Shown here piece after piece: positions 27,335-39,282 of a stretch of 64,000 bases of DNA. The DNA lies in assembly GCA_009761415.1 (NCBI GenBank), contig QUOL01000021.1:124001-188000 (forward strand), read 5' to 3'. The translations under genes and the position numbers were made by a program. The notes beneath the pieces were generated by a model, which had not been told where the DNA came from, made no database searches, and worked only from the letters and a program-made list of their open reading frames with translations. Position 1 is the stretch's first letter. Each line of letters begins with the position of its first letter. This stretch comes from Sarcomyxa edulis (Eukaryota > Basidiomycota > Agaricomycetes > Agaricales > Mycenaceae).

Positions 27335-27805
27335 ATGCACGCCTCTCTCGTACGCCGCCAACTAGGTGGTTTAATTCCCCCAAAGATCGCAACACCCAGC
27401 CTTGTGGTACGACGACATTCGTTGTAGCAGCCACTTTTTTTCCCGACGCTGATTGACCTGGTATTTAGTCTGGAGGGTCTGGTGCTGGTCTCGCACCACT
27501 CGTCGAATTTTACTCGAAACTACCCAAAGGGCCTGCTCCAGCCAAGTACGGAGGAATCAAAGGGAGATATTTCAATGGAAAGAACGCGTCTGGCAAGCCT
27601 ATTGTAGCCACCATCTTCGCTATCTTTGCTTTGGGGTACACCATTGATTACCAAAGTGAGTCATTCGTGTTCGATGTCTCATGCCAACACGAGCTTATTA
27701 TCCATGCTATCACAGTGCACTTGAGTATGTCGAGCCTTTTTCGCCGGAATTGAATCCATGCTGACTTCGTCCTTTCCAGAGCACCACAAGAACCACGCCC
27801 ACTGA
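27335..27805 (+). CDS. ATP17: Mitochondrial F1Fo-ATP synthase subunit f
   Basis: Four exons (27335-27406, 27469-27655, 27716-27724, 27780-27805) give 97 aa, the expected size. The N-terminus (MHASLVRRQLGGLIPPKIAT) is a mitochondrial presequence followed by the conserved LIPPK start. The centre has the family string EFYSKLPKGPAP, then GRYFNGKNASGKP, then a single membrane span (VATIFAIFALGYTI), and the tail reads MHLKHHKNHAH, matching the HL-[KR]-HHK ending of fungal subunit f. It belongs to the membrane Fo sector in the inner mitochondrial membrane and helps dimer and stalk architecture. The third exon is only 9 nt, yet is needed to join the conserved tail in phase. Confidence 0.93.
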
Positions 27806-28447
27806 TCGGATTAGCTGGACTATTGAGAGAGGCGATTGGGATGTCGGAGGGCCCTCTAGACCGTTGTTTATGGACGAAACATCAATTCTATCGTGTCTGA
27901 CATACCTTCCAAGGCCCACAAATTCTGCGATGCATTCTTGCAATCACGAAGTCGGGCGTATTGACAGATGCTCGCAGTGAAGTCTCTTGACTGGCTCGAG
28001 CTCCTGTCAAAGCCAAGGATGAGGTCGGAAACTGTCTAGCTCATCATATATTGAATCTGCCGCCTCCCTCGCTCTCCTATGCGGAACTCAAACGACTGGA
28101 CCTCTGCTCTGCTGCTTATGACTGAATCGACATTGCTGATCATTACTGACTATTTCTGTAGACTCATTTCGTGCACCACTGTGACATGCATGCCTTCGGT
28201 CAGACAATTACAAGGGATCGGGCTCATCTCGAGTGCAGACAGACAATCGAGTGTGTTCATTCACTCATTTTTTTTTTCATTTGCAAGCTCAGCCGCAGTG
28301 CGCCTTCCTTTCTAGAAAGTGGAGTTTGTATATTGTGTCCTTGAACAATTTCATTCCTCGAAGAACGGCTCATTCCTCAACCACTGCACCAATAAATGTC
28401 TCAACAACTCCGGTTGACTCAAAATGACCACTGAAAAAAACCTAGCC
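27806..28447. other. Intergenic between ATP17 and the S10 carboxypeptidase gene
   Basis: Shared 3' region of two convergent genes. There is a short poly-T run near 28270 and no gene. Confidence 0.5.
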
Positions 28448-30697
28448 TCAGTCTTCCGCCAAAAACGAAATATCATGGTCAAAAAACATACTATGTCCCG
28501 CTTCTCGAACCTTGACCAGCGTATATTCACCCGATGGCCCCATACCTGCTTTTTGGATGTATCCGAATTCAGGATATACGACTTCAGGAGATGTTCTGAA
28601 CGTGGATTGATGTTTCGTTTTGAGGAGTTTCATCTGCTCAAACATTCAATATGAATCATGTTCGTGGGAGGTACGTGTATGAGATTTCGTACCCAAGCGA
28701 GGCTAGCTCTCCAAGGTGCGATTCCGTCTGCCATGCCGTTGTAGACTGTGCGTAGAGGTCACCGAAATGAGACACATGCAAGGGAACTTGGGAAGGACAA
28801 TATACTCGCTCACCTAGCATCCGAAGTCCTGCATCTATAGCCGGAGCGAGGAGTAAATACGATGCTTGAATCCTAGAAAGGATCATCATTTCCTTCATAA
28901 CGTTGAACCATGACCGCTACAAACTCACATATCACCATTCATGACGAAAGGGAGGTGTATGTCCTCGGTATTGATGACGCTGAAACGCTGAGACTGGGGA
29001 ACTCCGACCTAGAGGTAAGTTAGTCAAGGTGAACGAGACTACATATGACCAGGTGGAGAGTAGAGGTACTGACAGCATCCTTGATTTCAGGTCCATTCAT
29101 GACGTTCTCGATGAAATCGAATTTCATATCACAATCTCCATTGGAACACTGGATAGCGACGCGGGATGTCATCCATAGTTAATGAAGTGACGAGGATACC
29201 AGGTTCAAAGCGCACCTCATGCCTAAAGTCATAGGGGTCTCTATCAAACGGCGCATTCACCGCACCACACGCTTCCGTCGCCTCGAATTTATTCTCGATG
29301 CTAGGCTGCTCGTAGGCGAATTGAATCGCATCGAGGCAACCAGGCAAGGCCGAGGCGATGTCGTTGCATACTGTTTGATTATAAAAAGGATTGTCGAAAC
29401 ATGTAGACTTGTGTTGCCATCTGCAAGTTATAGTCAAATACGAGAACATGAATGGGGTCAAAAGACTAGCGAAAGTAGATTTACCTATAACGCGTCAACG
29501 CGTCGCTCCAGACGTTGCCCATAACGATCTGAGAGGAGAATCACCGAATGTAAAATATACAGGGAGTGAGGATGCTCACAGATTCAGGCATCTTCACGAT
29601 CCGTTTATCGGAAAGGAGCGATCCACGAGGATGAACCGAGGTGGCAGCAACGTTACGCGTAAAAATGGTGTTGATAATGTGGGGGATGCTATCCCACCAT
29701 CAAAAAAACATCAGATCAAGATACACTTTGGAGAGAGGGGACCCACTAAGTGCCTCCATAAGACCCAGAACTGATCATAAATTGGTTCCTGTGGGTCACC
29801 GTGTACGGTGTAAGACATAGTCCAGATGATGTATGTTGGAAGGATGTACTTTGCAAGGTGAGGATACCGGCTTTAGGCAGAAGGGTCAGTACCCATCTTG
29901 GCGGTCAATTGGGACTGCAAATATGAGGCTCACCGCCAGAAACTTTGAAGAAAGTCATCAACATCCCAAGCAGCTCGCTCGCTACTATTCCTCAAAGCAC
30001 CAGGGTCTCCATACGAGAAGCCTACGCCTACTGGCTGACACAATGAAATTAAACTAGGATTCAACCTAGGAAATATATGTCGGACATACGTGATCAATCG
30101 CGAGCATATTGACATGATCTGTGAACGAATAAGGCGAGGGAACCGTTTCACCTTGACCATCTTTCCCTGGCTGAATTTTGCATGGTCTATAGATAACGTG
30201 AAGGGTGTCATGGAATCGGGCTCAAGTAGGATGCTTACCCTGCGCCACTGAATGGGAAAAGGAGACCCGAGGCTCCGGGACCTCCTCCCATGAACAAGAC
30301 CACAGGTGCATTTTCGGGATCTTGGCGGGCTTCAAATAGCCTATGAGAAGATGTATGTATGATCATCATGATGGGGATCTAGATGATGGGTGGAAACTTG
30401 CCACCAAAACATATGTTTATCTTCTTTTCCTTCATTATTCGTGAAATGGGCAAAGCCGGTTTTGAAAGTGTCGTTCTCCTTCCCGCAGTCTAAGTGACCG
30501 TGTTCCTTAGAAGTGACTTCAAGGCGAGTGGCTAGATTCGGATGTCCAGCTGGATCGGATCCGGGAACGGCTTCGAGATTCGGAGGAACTGAGAGACGCG
30601 TTTGATCGATGGAGTTCAGGACCAAACCCGCAAGGACTGACGGTGGAATACTGTAGGCTGTAAGGATTGCCCATACAATCGCTGTAAAAGACACCAT
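28448..30697 (-). CDS. Secreted serine carboxypeptidase (family S10)
   Basis: About 14 exons join in phase from the ATG at 30697 to the stop at 28448. An N-terminal hydrophobic signal (MVSFTAIVWAILTAYSIPPS) is followed by MFWLFEARQDPENAPVVLF, FMGGGPGASGLLFPF (oxyanion-hole region, normally NGGPGSSS), PVGVGFSYG, the nucleophile stretch MISSGSYGGTYIPHII, GNVWSDALTRYRWQHKS, VYNGMADGIAPWR (catalytic Asp region) and VREAGHSMFFD (catalytic His region). All three catalytic residues have counterparts. The Ser motif is Gly-Ser-Tyr-Gly-Gly where classical carboxypeptidase Y-type enzymes have Glu-Ser-Tyr-Gly-Gly, so pH preference or specificity may differ. The family removes C-terminal residues from peptides in vacuoles or outside the cell. 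Several internal exons are short and their borders are hand-placed. Confidence 0.85.
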
Positions 30698-31059
30698 GGG
30701 TCGACGTGTTACTTCAACGCTTCAGCCGCAGGCCTGGTTCAAGACAAGAACTGATTATGATGTTTATCACAGCGTGCAAGCCTGATGGTGCATTTGCTTT
30801 GGAGGCGCTGAACACAAGCTGAACACGCAACGAACACGTCGACATGAGTAATCAATTTGATTCAAATTCGTTAGCTGACATCAATACGATCATGATGGAT
30901 CTCGATTATACGAAGACACTGGGCGGAGAGCACAGGTAGGTCACGGATCTATCGGTAAACGATCAGGAAACAGAATATTCGGAAAGATTGCGAAAAGGAC
31001 GCACTGATGTACACAACAATAAGATTAAACTGGACACCGGAAGTACTCTAAAGTTGCAG
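30698..31059. other. Spacer: S10 gene promoter and monooxygenase 3' region
   Basis: No gene seen. It must contain the promoter of the carboxypeptidase gene and the 3' UTR of the upstream monooxygenase, which lies on the same strand. Confidence 0.5.
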
Positions 31060-32858
31060 TTAATGAGAAAATGTCTTCAGTCTCTGCTCCGCTTTGAGCC
31101 AATCGTCACCGGGGGACCCACCAGAGGGTCCTTGCCATGCCCATTGTTTCAATATACTTTCCGAGAGAGCTTTCAGTCCCTCTTCGTCAGCCCTATTACC
31201 GTCATAGTATCCCGGTGCGTTGAATTCGTACATCAGCCCTGTGAGACGAGACTGTTTTGAGACGTTATTGGCAAAAGGTAGTCGGATTTCTTCATATACG
31301 CGGAGGAAGTCGGGAATTTTCTCGATGGTAGTAGAAGGATGACCGAGTAGTCGACCAAGGATAAACGCGTCCTAGGGTGTAATGAAGCTCAGTGAGACGG
31401 TCAGGATCGATAAATCACAGATGACTCGCCTCGATAGCTTGGCCTGCGCCGGCACCAAAATGAGTAGTCATCGCATGGGCCTAGTGACAGTCATGAGGTT
31501 GTTCCTTGTATAGACGAGAGAATATAGTGAACGAACAGCATCCCCTAGGAGAGCCACATTTTCGAAGACATATGATGGCAATGAAGGCAGAGCGTGTATT
31601 GCCCATCGCGAGGGTTTCTCGACAGACTGTGCAGGTTTCAGCGCCAGTGATAAGCAAGAAGGGAATCAAACCTACGCGCAATAGAGTCTGTACCTCTGGC
31701 TCCCAGCCTTCATACCGATCAATAACTTCCTGCTCGGGAGCATCCATGACCCATTTATCACGGAACACCGTTCCTTCACTATCGGGTACAGTATAGAAAG
31801 CTACGAGATTGATGAGACGGCCTTGGGATATCGGATATGATATGATGTGCTAAAAACGATGTCAGCCACCACCAAGCTTCCGTATTGATTTTTAGAGCAA
31901 CCTTGTCCTTCCCTAGGTACTGTATATGCAGATGCCATCAGTAGAGTGTGATACTGATGTGAAAATTGACGCACGTTGAACCCAGTTGTGCAAGCCCGAT
32001 GACCAGGGTCTAGCTTCTGCAACTTTGTCGTAGGGATAAGACACCGGTACGCCAGAGTGCCAGTCCATATAGGGTTTGCATACTCCCGCAAGGTTTCTGC
32101 AGACAAAGAGACGTTTTTGCCTCCAACTCGTTCCGCATTCTTGGCAAGAGACTCAAACATGGTCCTTCGCGTGGCAGACCTGACACCGTCTGCGCCAACG
32201 AGCACATCTGATGTGGCTGTTGTGCCATCTGTAAAGTGAAGAGTCAATCCCCCGTCGACTTCTTTTTGATAATGCGTCAGCTTCTTCGAGGTATGAATGG
32301 TACAAGATGGAGGCAAGTTTCGTTGCAGGATGCCAACCATGTCAGCTCGATGGATGCTGATCGAACCATCTGAATAGGAAGATACCCAAGGAATATGAGT
32401 TAGATGTGCGAAAAAGAAACATCACAGACTCACAAGGTAGAGAAATCTGGAAGAGATCAACACCCGGCTCTGGCTGATCTGATCGCCTGGTGACCATTGC
32501 AGGTCCTGACAGGCGAAAAATGCATGAGTATTCCAGATAGAACCAATATGGCGCTGCGCTCACCTCCTTTCTCACTCGGAGGCTCGATAACCTTGGTCGC
32601 CAGTTCCTTTTCCAATCCTACCGTTTTCATAATCTCCCAGGTACGTCTCCAGAAGGTGACGCCTGCGCCAACAGTAGTGATTTCAGACCCTGCTTCGTAG
32701 ATATCGATAGAAACATCGCTGTATTTGCCAATGGTCACTGCTAAAGCGAGTCCGCCGATCCCGCCTCCACTGTTCCGCAAAGGGGATTCAGTTGCGAACC
32801 ATGAAGAAAATCGTGGGTCTACGCACACAATTGCGATTCGAAACTTTGGAGCTGACAT
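31060..32858 (-). CDS. FAD monooxygenase, salicylate hydroxylase-like (tandem copy A)
   Basis: Multi-exon minus-strand gene starting MSAPKFRIAIV (exon 32858-32827). After a 57-bp intron comes GGGIGGLALAV, so the FAD-binding GxGxxG motif is split by intron 1, as in copy B. Further hallmarks are EITTVGAGVTFWRR, the DG motif VLVGADGVRSATRR, ISYPISQGRLINLVAFYTV, the GD motif VALLGDA plus AHAMTTHFGAGAGQAIEDA, and PFANNVSKQSRLTGLMYEF near the C-terminus (stop at 31060-31062). All features of a class A NAD(P)H-dependent aromatic hydroxylase are present and no frame break was found, so it is probably active; the substrate is unknown. It is about 425 bp downstream of copy B on the same strand and clearly a duplicate of it. 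A possible 5' extension past 32858 was not needed. Confidence 0.87.
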
Positions 32859-33283
32859 GATGAAAGGCGTGTCCTGTAAGGATACATCTGTGCGAGTCGA
32901 GCCATTTATGTATCGGCCTGTGGCGAGGTCCGTGTGACGATTCGATAGCAATGTATTTATTATGGTACTCAGCCCAAGATGCCATCATACCATCCCTAGC
33001 ATCCGCAGCTTGTGAGCACCGCATGTAAAGCTTGAGCTAAACAGCAATTGTGCTTACAGTATACAGTATGTGATACGTTCAGCATTGGGCTGGAAGTTCG
33101 AAGGCCGGCAGAGTACTCGATGTTGGCACCTTTTGTGATACTATATGTCGAACTTGGTTTGGAGTCTGTCGATGACCTTCCGAGAGACTCGCAGCTGCCG
33201 AAGTTTAATAATGCCAGATCACAGGCGTTCGAGAATAAACGTAACGTGATCTATCAGATTGCAAGGAAGGACGTACACATAGG
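32859..33283. promoter_or_regulatory. Spacer between tandem monooxygenases
   Basis: This 425-bp spacer holds the promoter of copy A and the 3' end of copy B. No specific element was recognised. Confidence 0.45.
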
Positions 33284-35109
33284 CTACAACATGGCTCGGG
33301 TGTATGCATATTTTCCCAGTTTTTGCTCCGCCTTGATCCAATCGTCACGAGGTGACCCACCGGAGGGACCCTGCCATTCCCATTGCCTTTGTATGGCTTC
33401 AGAAATAGTCCTCAAACCTTCATCGTCCGTGCCGATACCATCATAATAGCCTGGTGCATCGAATTCGTACATCAAGCCGGTGAGACGAGATTGCCGGACA
33501 ACATTGTTGGCGAAGGGTAACCGAATGTCTTCGAAAATGCGGAGGATTTGAGGAACTTTGTCGATGGTGCAAGATGGATGAGCCAGTAGCCGCCCAAGGA
33601 TGAATGCGTCCTGAAAATATAGGGTCGTGACGTACTGAAATAAAATTAGAAGCAAGAAGCTCACTTCGATAGCTTGACCGGCTCCGGCACCGAAGTGAGT
33701 GGTCATTGCATGAGCCTGGCGTCCATATTAAGATCTTTTGGAGGTGAAATGCAGAACAAGTTCAACGAACCGCATCTCCTATGATAGCCACCTTTCCAGA
33801 AACATAACACGGTAAAGAATCCATTGCATGTATCGCCCATCGCGAAGGCTTCTCCACGGCCTATCTGGAGATCAGAAGTGCTCTAAATAAAAAAAAGCAG
33901 GCAACGTACGCTCAACAAAGTCTGCACCTCTGGCTCCCATCCTTCGTAACAGTCGACGACCTCCTTCTCGGAAACATCCATGACCCATTTCTCATCGAAT
34001 GACTTTCCCTCTCCGTTAGGGACGGTATAGAAAGCCACAAGATTGATGAGTCGACCCTGGGATATCGGATATGATACAACATGCTAGAATTGGTGTTAGC
34101 TAATATTAATATGAATGCGAGCTTAGAGCGTCGGACCTTGCTCTTTCCCAGATACTATACATGTTTGGAAAATCAACCGACGCAAAATAGAGAAACGAAC
34201 GACAACAACGCACCATAAGTCCAATTGTACACGCTCGATGTCCTGGACATAGCTTTTGCAGCCTTTCTGTAGGGATGAGACATCGGTACGCGACGGTACC
34301 AGTCCAGACAGGTGAGATAAATTTGCGCAGTGCTTCTGCGGAGGCCAGTGCGTTCTTCCCACCAGCCATTCCGGCCTTCTTGGCAAGAGATTGAAACAAG
34401 GTCCTTCGGGTGGCCGACTTTACACCATCAGCGCCGACAAGCACATCTGCCACAGCGGTTGTACCGTCTTTGAAATAGAGCGTCACTTTACCGTTCCTTC
34501 CTTCCTCGTAGTGCGTCAACTTCTTCGAAGTATGAATGGTACAAGAATCTGTCAATCGTCGTTTCCATATGTCGATCATGTCGGCGCGATGAATGGTTAT
34601 CGAGCCGTCTAGAGAGTGAGACACCCCGCTCAAATTTGAGTGAGATGCATGGGATGAAGGCAGGACTTACTCACAAGGCAGAGAGAGTTGGAACAGATTA
34701 GAACCTGCGTCGGGCGTATCTGATCGCCTATAAAGCCAGCTAGGTCCTGGAAAGAAGAGGGATGAGTCAGTGATTTTCTAGATAAATATAAAGTGAGATA
34801 AATCATTGACCTCCCGTCTCTTTCGGTGGCTCAATAGCTTTGTTCGCTAGTTCTTCATCCAAGCCTAACATCTTCATGACCTCCCAGGTACGTCTCCACA
34901 CGCTAATACCTGCACCGACAGTTGTGATCTCGGGTCCTGATTCATACATGTCAACAGGGATATTGCTGTATCTTCCGATGGTCACTGCAAGAGCGATCCC
35001 ACCGATACCTCCTCCACTGTCCATTGCAGAGACGTTAATGCCAAAGAAGAATATTATAATTTGGTAGAGGTACGCACACTATTGCCACACGAAATTTGGG
35101 AGTTGACAT
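33284..35109 (-). CDS. FAD monooxygenase, salicylate hydroxylase-like (tandem copy B)
   Basis: Multi-exon minus-strand gene, parallel to copy A in intron positions and sequence. It starts MSTPKFRVAIV; intron 1 splits the FAD motif, continued as GGGIGGIALAVTIGRYS. Then come EITTVGAGISVWRR, SITIHRADMIDIWKRRL, the DG motif VLVGADGVKSATRR, SYPISQGRLINLVAFYTV, the GD motif VAIIGDA plus AHAMTTHFGAGAGQAIE, and a C-terminus ending KLGKYAYTRAML before the stop at 33284. It is intact and probably active as a flavin-dependent aromatic hydroxylase. Differences from copy A are spread along the protein, so the duplication is not recent. The eroded copy at 4.7-5.1 kb belongs to the same lineage. Confidence 0.87.
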
Positions 35110-35147
35110 GATGGTGATGCTACTCCCCCACACTTGGGAGGATATCG

Positions 35148-35154
35148 TTATATA
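35148..35154 (-). promoter_or_regulatory. TATA-like box of monooxygenase copy B
   Basis: The minus strand reads TATATAA about 40 bases upstream of the ATG at 35109. Supported only by sequence and position. Confidence 0.35.
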
Positions 35155-36601
35155 TGTGGTTCCTAGAAGAATCCGACAGAATATTGTGCCGGTGCGATGT
35201 CGGACTGCGTAGTTGGCTCTATGCCTGTTACTCAGCTTCATTATACTTAGCCTTTTCCCAGCGATACTCTGCAGCACGAATAGCTAGGTACGCAGTCCGT
35301 CGTATTTATATCGTGTAATATCCTCCGTGTATATATTCAGTGTTGACCACGCACTTGAAGGTTAGCCCGAGAATAGTGAGACTAAATTGGTTGCTCGAGG
35401 ATTTCTGAAATTTGTGCAGATGAGGGCAGGGAAAGGCGAGAAGAGTGAAATTCGTACTTTTCATGTGCCAGCGTCGCTCGACATCTGTCACAACACTCGA
35501 GAGCTAGACGCGAACCACGGAAATCTTGATTTCTAGGACAGTCATAAGTTGGAACGTTCAGATATAGTGGCGTCACGTCCATGTAATGGCAGATTCACGC
35601 GTCCCAGGCTCAAAATACAGGCAAAAGTTCAGTGCAGAGCTATACTCGGAGAATTGACGTACAAATGCATCGAAGCATGTAAAGATGCTGTTAGAGTTCG
35701 TGCTATAGTCTCCAACGAGACGATCTATTCATACCCCTTTGCTTTTGTCTCGAGAGCCCCCTCGAGCTCAGACCACGATCACATACACAGAATGAAACGC
35801 ACATCAAATCTGGCAGCCGGAACTTCATCTCATCCTTGCAAGAGAGACGAAGTCGCGCCAGTTGATGTACCAGATCTCATTTCACTTGGACGGAGATCTT
35901 GAAATAGCCAAGTTTTGATCCAGCACTGGGACGCGCTGGAGATTCAGAAAAGATACGAGGCTGAGACGTTAGACTGTATACGGGTATCAGGTTGGAGATA
36001 TTGCCTCGTGTGATTTGTCGGAACAATTGCCAGTGAGATTTCGACATGAGAGGGTTCCCGGCTCAGAGGGAATTACTTGGGGAGATTTTGGGACCGTCGC
36101 GGTCGACCGAGTGACAATGCCTTGTGACAGTATGACAGCGTGACAATCATATCCCCTTTCTTCTCCTGGGACCTGGAATTGATTCTTGGAATCTGAGAAC
36201 CTCCTCCGATGTGGGCTTCACCTCCTCAAGAACGTTGATTGTTGCATACAGTATCTAATCGCGCAAAAAATGGGGACTACTGATTTCTCAGCATCTCCGA
36301 CATCAATCCTCAACTCGAGGTCATGATTGCTCGGCACGACTTCAACACCGTCTACCCTTACGTGCTTCCTGAAAGCACGCAAGAGGATCTAGTTCTCTCG
36401 TGCAGGTCTAGAAACGAGTGCTCAGCGCAGAGACTAGAATGACGACTTTCTTGAAATCTATCGAATAGGAATGCAGACTCCCTCAGTCTCGTGGCCCTAT
36501 TTGTCCCGAGTTCTGACTGCGACGGTACTGTTTTCTCTTATCAAGTCAAAAACCCCGCATCACTACCTGTAACTTCACCTCTTACACACCTCTTGTTCAG
36601 T
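35155..36601. other. Intergenic, no gene recognised
   Basis: Scattered short open frames without motifs on either strand. It contains the upstream region of monooxygenase copy B and of the small hypothetical gene at 36.6 kb. Confidence 0.45.
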
Positions 36602-37213
36602 ATGCACAGTAACATCGAACGAGCCGTAGCCGACATCATCACCGCCAACAAAGCCGTCACCGTAGCCAATATCTTCCCGATCTACATACGCGTCGCCGGA
36701 TTCGATGCAGTCTGCGACGAAGCCGTCATCGCATTCGAACACGCTCTGGACAAACATCCTTTGCCCAGCGCTGAAGCCCCAGTGCAATATACCAACGCGA
36801 TTTCGAAACTAACGTCGGAATATTGGTGCCAAAAGCTGGGAGTGACTGGAGCAGCGTGCCAAGACAAGCAATGCGTTTTCTGCAGGAATTGTGGTAGGAT
36901 ATCTGTCGTAGATGGTCAACAGGTTGTCAAGGCTCGGATCTACCGTAATGAAAAACGAGCTCGTGAGTACGCGATCATATGCCAGCTTTCTGAGGCTCGT
37001 CGCGGCTCAACGGTCTATCTGCATAGCGAAAACAAAGAAAGTGAAGCGTGTCAAAGCCGTACTCGATCCTTACGGACCGTCCACCAGCACACCGAGGGTT
37101 TGATTCTCGTCAGTATACCTTGATCCTAACTTATGTTTTCGCACTCAATATTCATGCTCTAGATGCTGAGATATATATCTTCGCGACATGCCTCCTCTGC
37201 CCTGTTCTTGTAG
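36602..37213 (+). CDS. Small hypothetical protein with a Cys cluster
   Basis: Three exons join in phase (36602-36962, 37027-37097, 37163-37213) to give 160 aa. Residues 1-75 are helical, hydrophobic and alanine-rich (e.g. VADIITANKAVTVANIF). A Cys-rich stretch CQDKQCVFCRNC follows around residues 87-98, with spacing that could bind zinc, then a basic segment (EKRAPKTKKVKRVK). No family is recognised. An in-frame upstream ATG at 36491 would add 37 residues. Evidence for a real gene is the consistent splicing and non-random composition only. Confidence 0.4.
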
Positions 37214-37473
37214 ATATGTACACGCCGAGATTCGCACCGACTCCGGAGATTGAACTTGTTGTAATACCACCGATTCCAAAGCCTCCGCTCCACTATACTC
37301 AACATGACTCAGTAAGAACACCAACTCTCCTCTCAATTACCTCTAGAGTGGAAGATTAGAGCGGTAGACATCTCGCGAGCTCCCAGTACGCCACATTTTC
37401 CTTGCGCAAATTACTATCACACACCGTCCGTTCAATCGCATAGAGACCGGTCCAAATGGCTATCGATACAAGT

Positions 37474-38749
37474 TTAATAAACCATTAAAGCGGCTGGCCG
37501 CCAGTATATACCACCGTCAATGAGCGTCCATGAGCGTTGCCCATAAATGAACCCGATGATTCCTATGATATATGCCAGTAGGATGACTGAGTCAAAGAAC
37601 GATGAGTTTATTGCGGAAGGTTAGAATGGATGTTGAACGTACATGCTTTGCGCTGTGGGAACCTCTCCATTTCCCAGCTAATCTGAGGAATACCCATGAT
37701 GTTACAAAATATGTGCGCGGTAATAGGTGGTATGATTGAGCTTGATCTAAGAAAGAGATATACGCAGTGGAATCCAAAGAGGGTGGTATACGCTAATTGA
37801 AATACTGGAGGCGCACGATAGAAACATCAGTGAGCCGTCAGATCGACCGAGAGAAGTACGAGTGCGTACGAGTCGACACGATTGCACGTTTGGCGGCACT
37901 GGCCGTCCGACCATAGAGGTTGAACGTTTCCCATCCATGATGAGCATGCGCTGATGAAAATCGAATGAGCGGTTTGTCCATTCAAGGATTTTTGTCACTC
38001 ACCGGCCCCAAAAGTGAGAGGAGTAAGAAAGATCATACGTGTGGTCGATGCTCCAGAAAGATGATAGATAGAGATTATACAGGCCCGAAACACGATCTCC
38101 TCCGTTATCGGACCCTGAGGGTGGAATTAGTGAGTTCTTATTTCAACTCCGAGACTAATGAAGGGGCGTACAAATAAATAGTTTCGTGCCCCCATCCAAG
38201 AGAAAAAGGTCGGCACAAATGTGCGCGTAAATGTCCAACGACGTTGAAAGGGGAGACTCTCAAGTAAGTAACGAGCGTATAGCGGTCCAAGGAAAAGAAC
38301 AGGCGTCACGAGATGAGGACGGATGGACTGAAGAGTAAAATCTGTTGTGAAGCCCAGGCGTGACAAGGTGCCCTCCACTGCGAGATTGAAATTCTGGCCC
38401 GAGGAAAATTGAAAAGGTCAATCTAAGAAGCTCTGGGGAAATCAGGGAGCTGACACACCTCTTCATCCAGTCCAACAGCGTACCAAATGAACAGAAAGAC
38501 GATACCACAGCACGCCACAGAAACCAATGTCACGAGTACGAGTCGAGCTTTGATGACATCCGGATCGTCCCTCCAGCGTTCATCAGCCTGTTTCCTGCGC
38601 GGGCCATTTCGAGAAGCCACTTTGTTCGAGAATGAGAGACGGGTTTTCTTTGAGAGATAAAGGAGGCCGACGTATGACGACGTGAAAAGGAAGGTGAGTA
38701 GATGTGCTGTCGATGTTCTGAGAGGTGGAGTTGGAAATATCAAAGACAT
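37474..38749 (-). CDS. RCE1: CAAX prenyl protease 2 (Rce1)
   Basis: Six exons (38749-38459, 38393-38172, 38114-38003, 37950-37870, 37804-37643, 37586-37474) give 326 aa, as expected for Rce1. It is a multi-span membrane protein. The three conserved ABI/CAAX motifs are visible: GPITEEIVFRACIIS with the Glu-Glu-x3-Arg catalytic stretch, AHAHHGWETFNLYGRTASA with the metal/water-coordinating His, and ITAHIFCNIMGIP with the last His and Asn. Rce1 sits in the ER membrane and removes the last three residues of farnesylated or geranylgeranylated CAAX proteins such as Ras, Rho and mating pheromone precursors. The ATG at 38749 follows a TTG in frame and is the first true start. Confidence 0.93.
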
Positions 38750-39282
38750 GATCGTCAAGTAGATCGTCAGAGGTAAATGTTAGGGTAATATGGCGATGAG
38801 AAGATGTCCAAAGGTTCTATAATTCGATCTATGGTCGAAGTGGCACCCTGCACAAGACGCGATTTTGAGACAATGAAAATCGTCTGGGCACAATTCTCGC
38901 GAATTATGCGATCTGGAAGTATCTCCTGACTTTTGGAATGTTTCCTGCTCGTATATCTGAGAAGACCGTACGAAGAGAAATGGAGGAGCTCTCAGCTCAG
39001 GGTGAGGCAAAATGAAAAGAGACGGTTGACATTGGGCACATGGGAAAGACTCGCCGGTTCATTTGTGGACGTTTGAGACAGGTGCCCTTGAATATTTCGT
39101 GGTCATTTCTCCAAATTGGCAGCTTGCCAGCCTCCAGGACATTCGCCCCATTCCAATCGTGAAACCTGTAGGATTGTCATCACATTTCTGGTCGGATATC
39201 AGGCCAGGTGAGTCGTACGTTCTTCCCAAAGGTAATTCATAGCAAGTTTTTGCTAAATTTTCGAATAGACATCAAAATTTGC
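38750..39282. promoter_or_regulatory. Divergent intergenic region between RCE1 and the PPR-like gene
   Basis: Both genes start here in opposite directions. A CAG/GTGAGT junction near 39207 could be a splice donor of a 5' UTR intron of the plus-strand gene. No other element was recognised. Confidence 0.4.

Noticed and set aside
29690..29770. Carboxypeptidase read as a pseudogene because of a TAG just after SYGGT
   Set aside because: Cutting a GT-AG intron that starts within that TAG codon restores TYIPHII in phase, so the gene is intact.
29391..29774. 127-codon plus-strand frame in the S10 carboxypeptidase gene
   Set aside because: It is antisense to several in-phase exons that carry conserved carboxypeptidase motifs.
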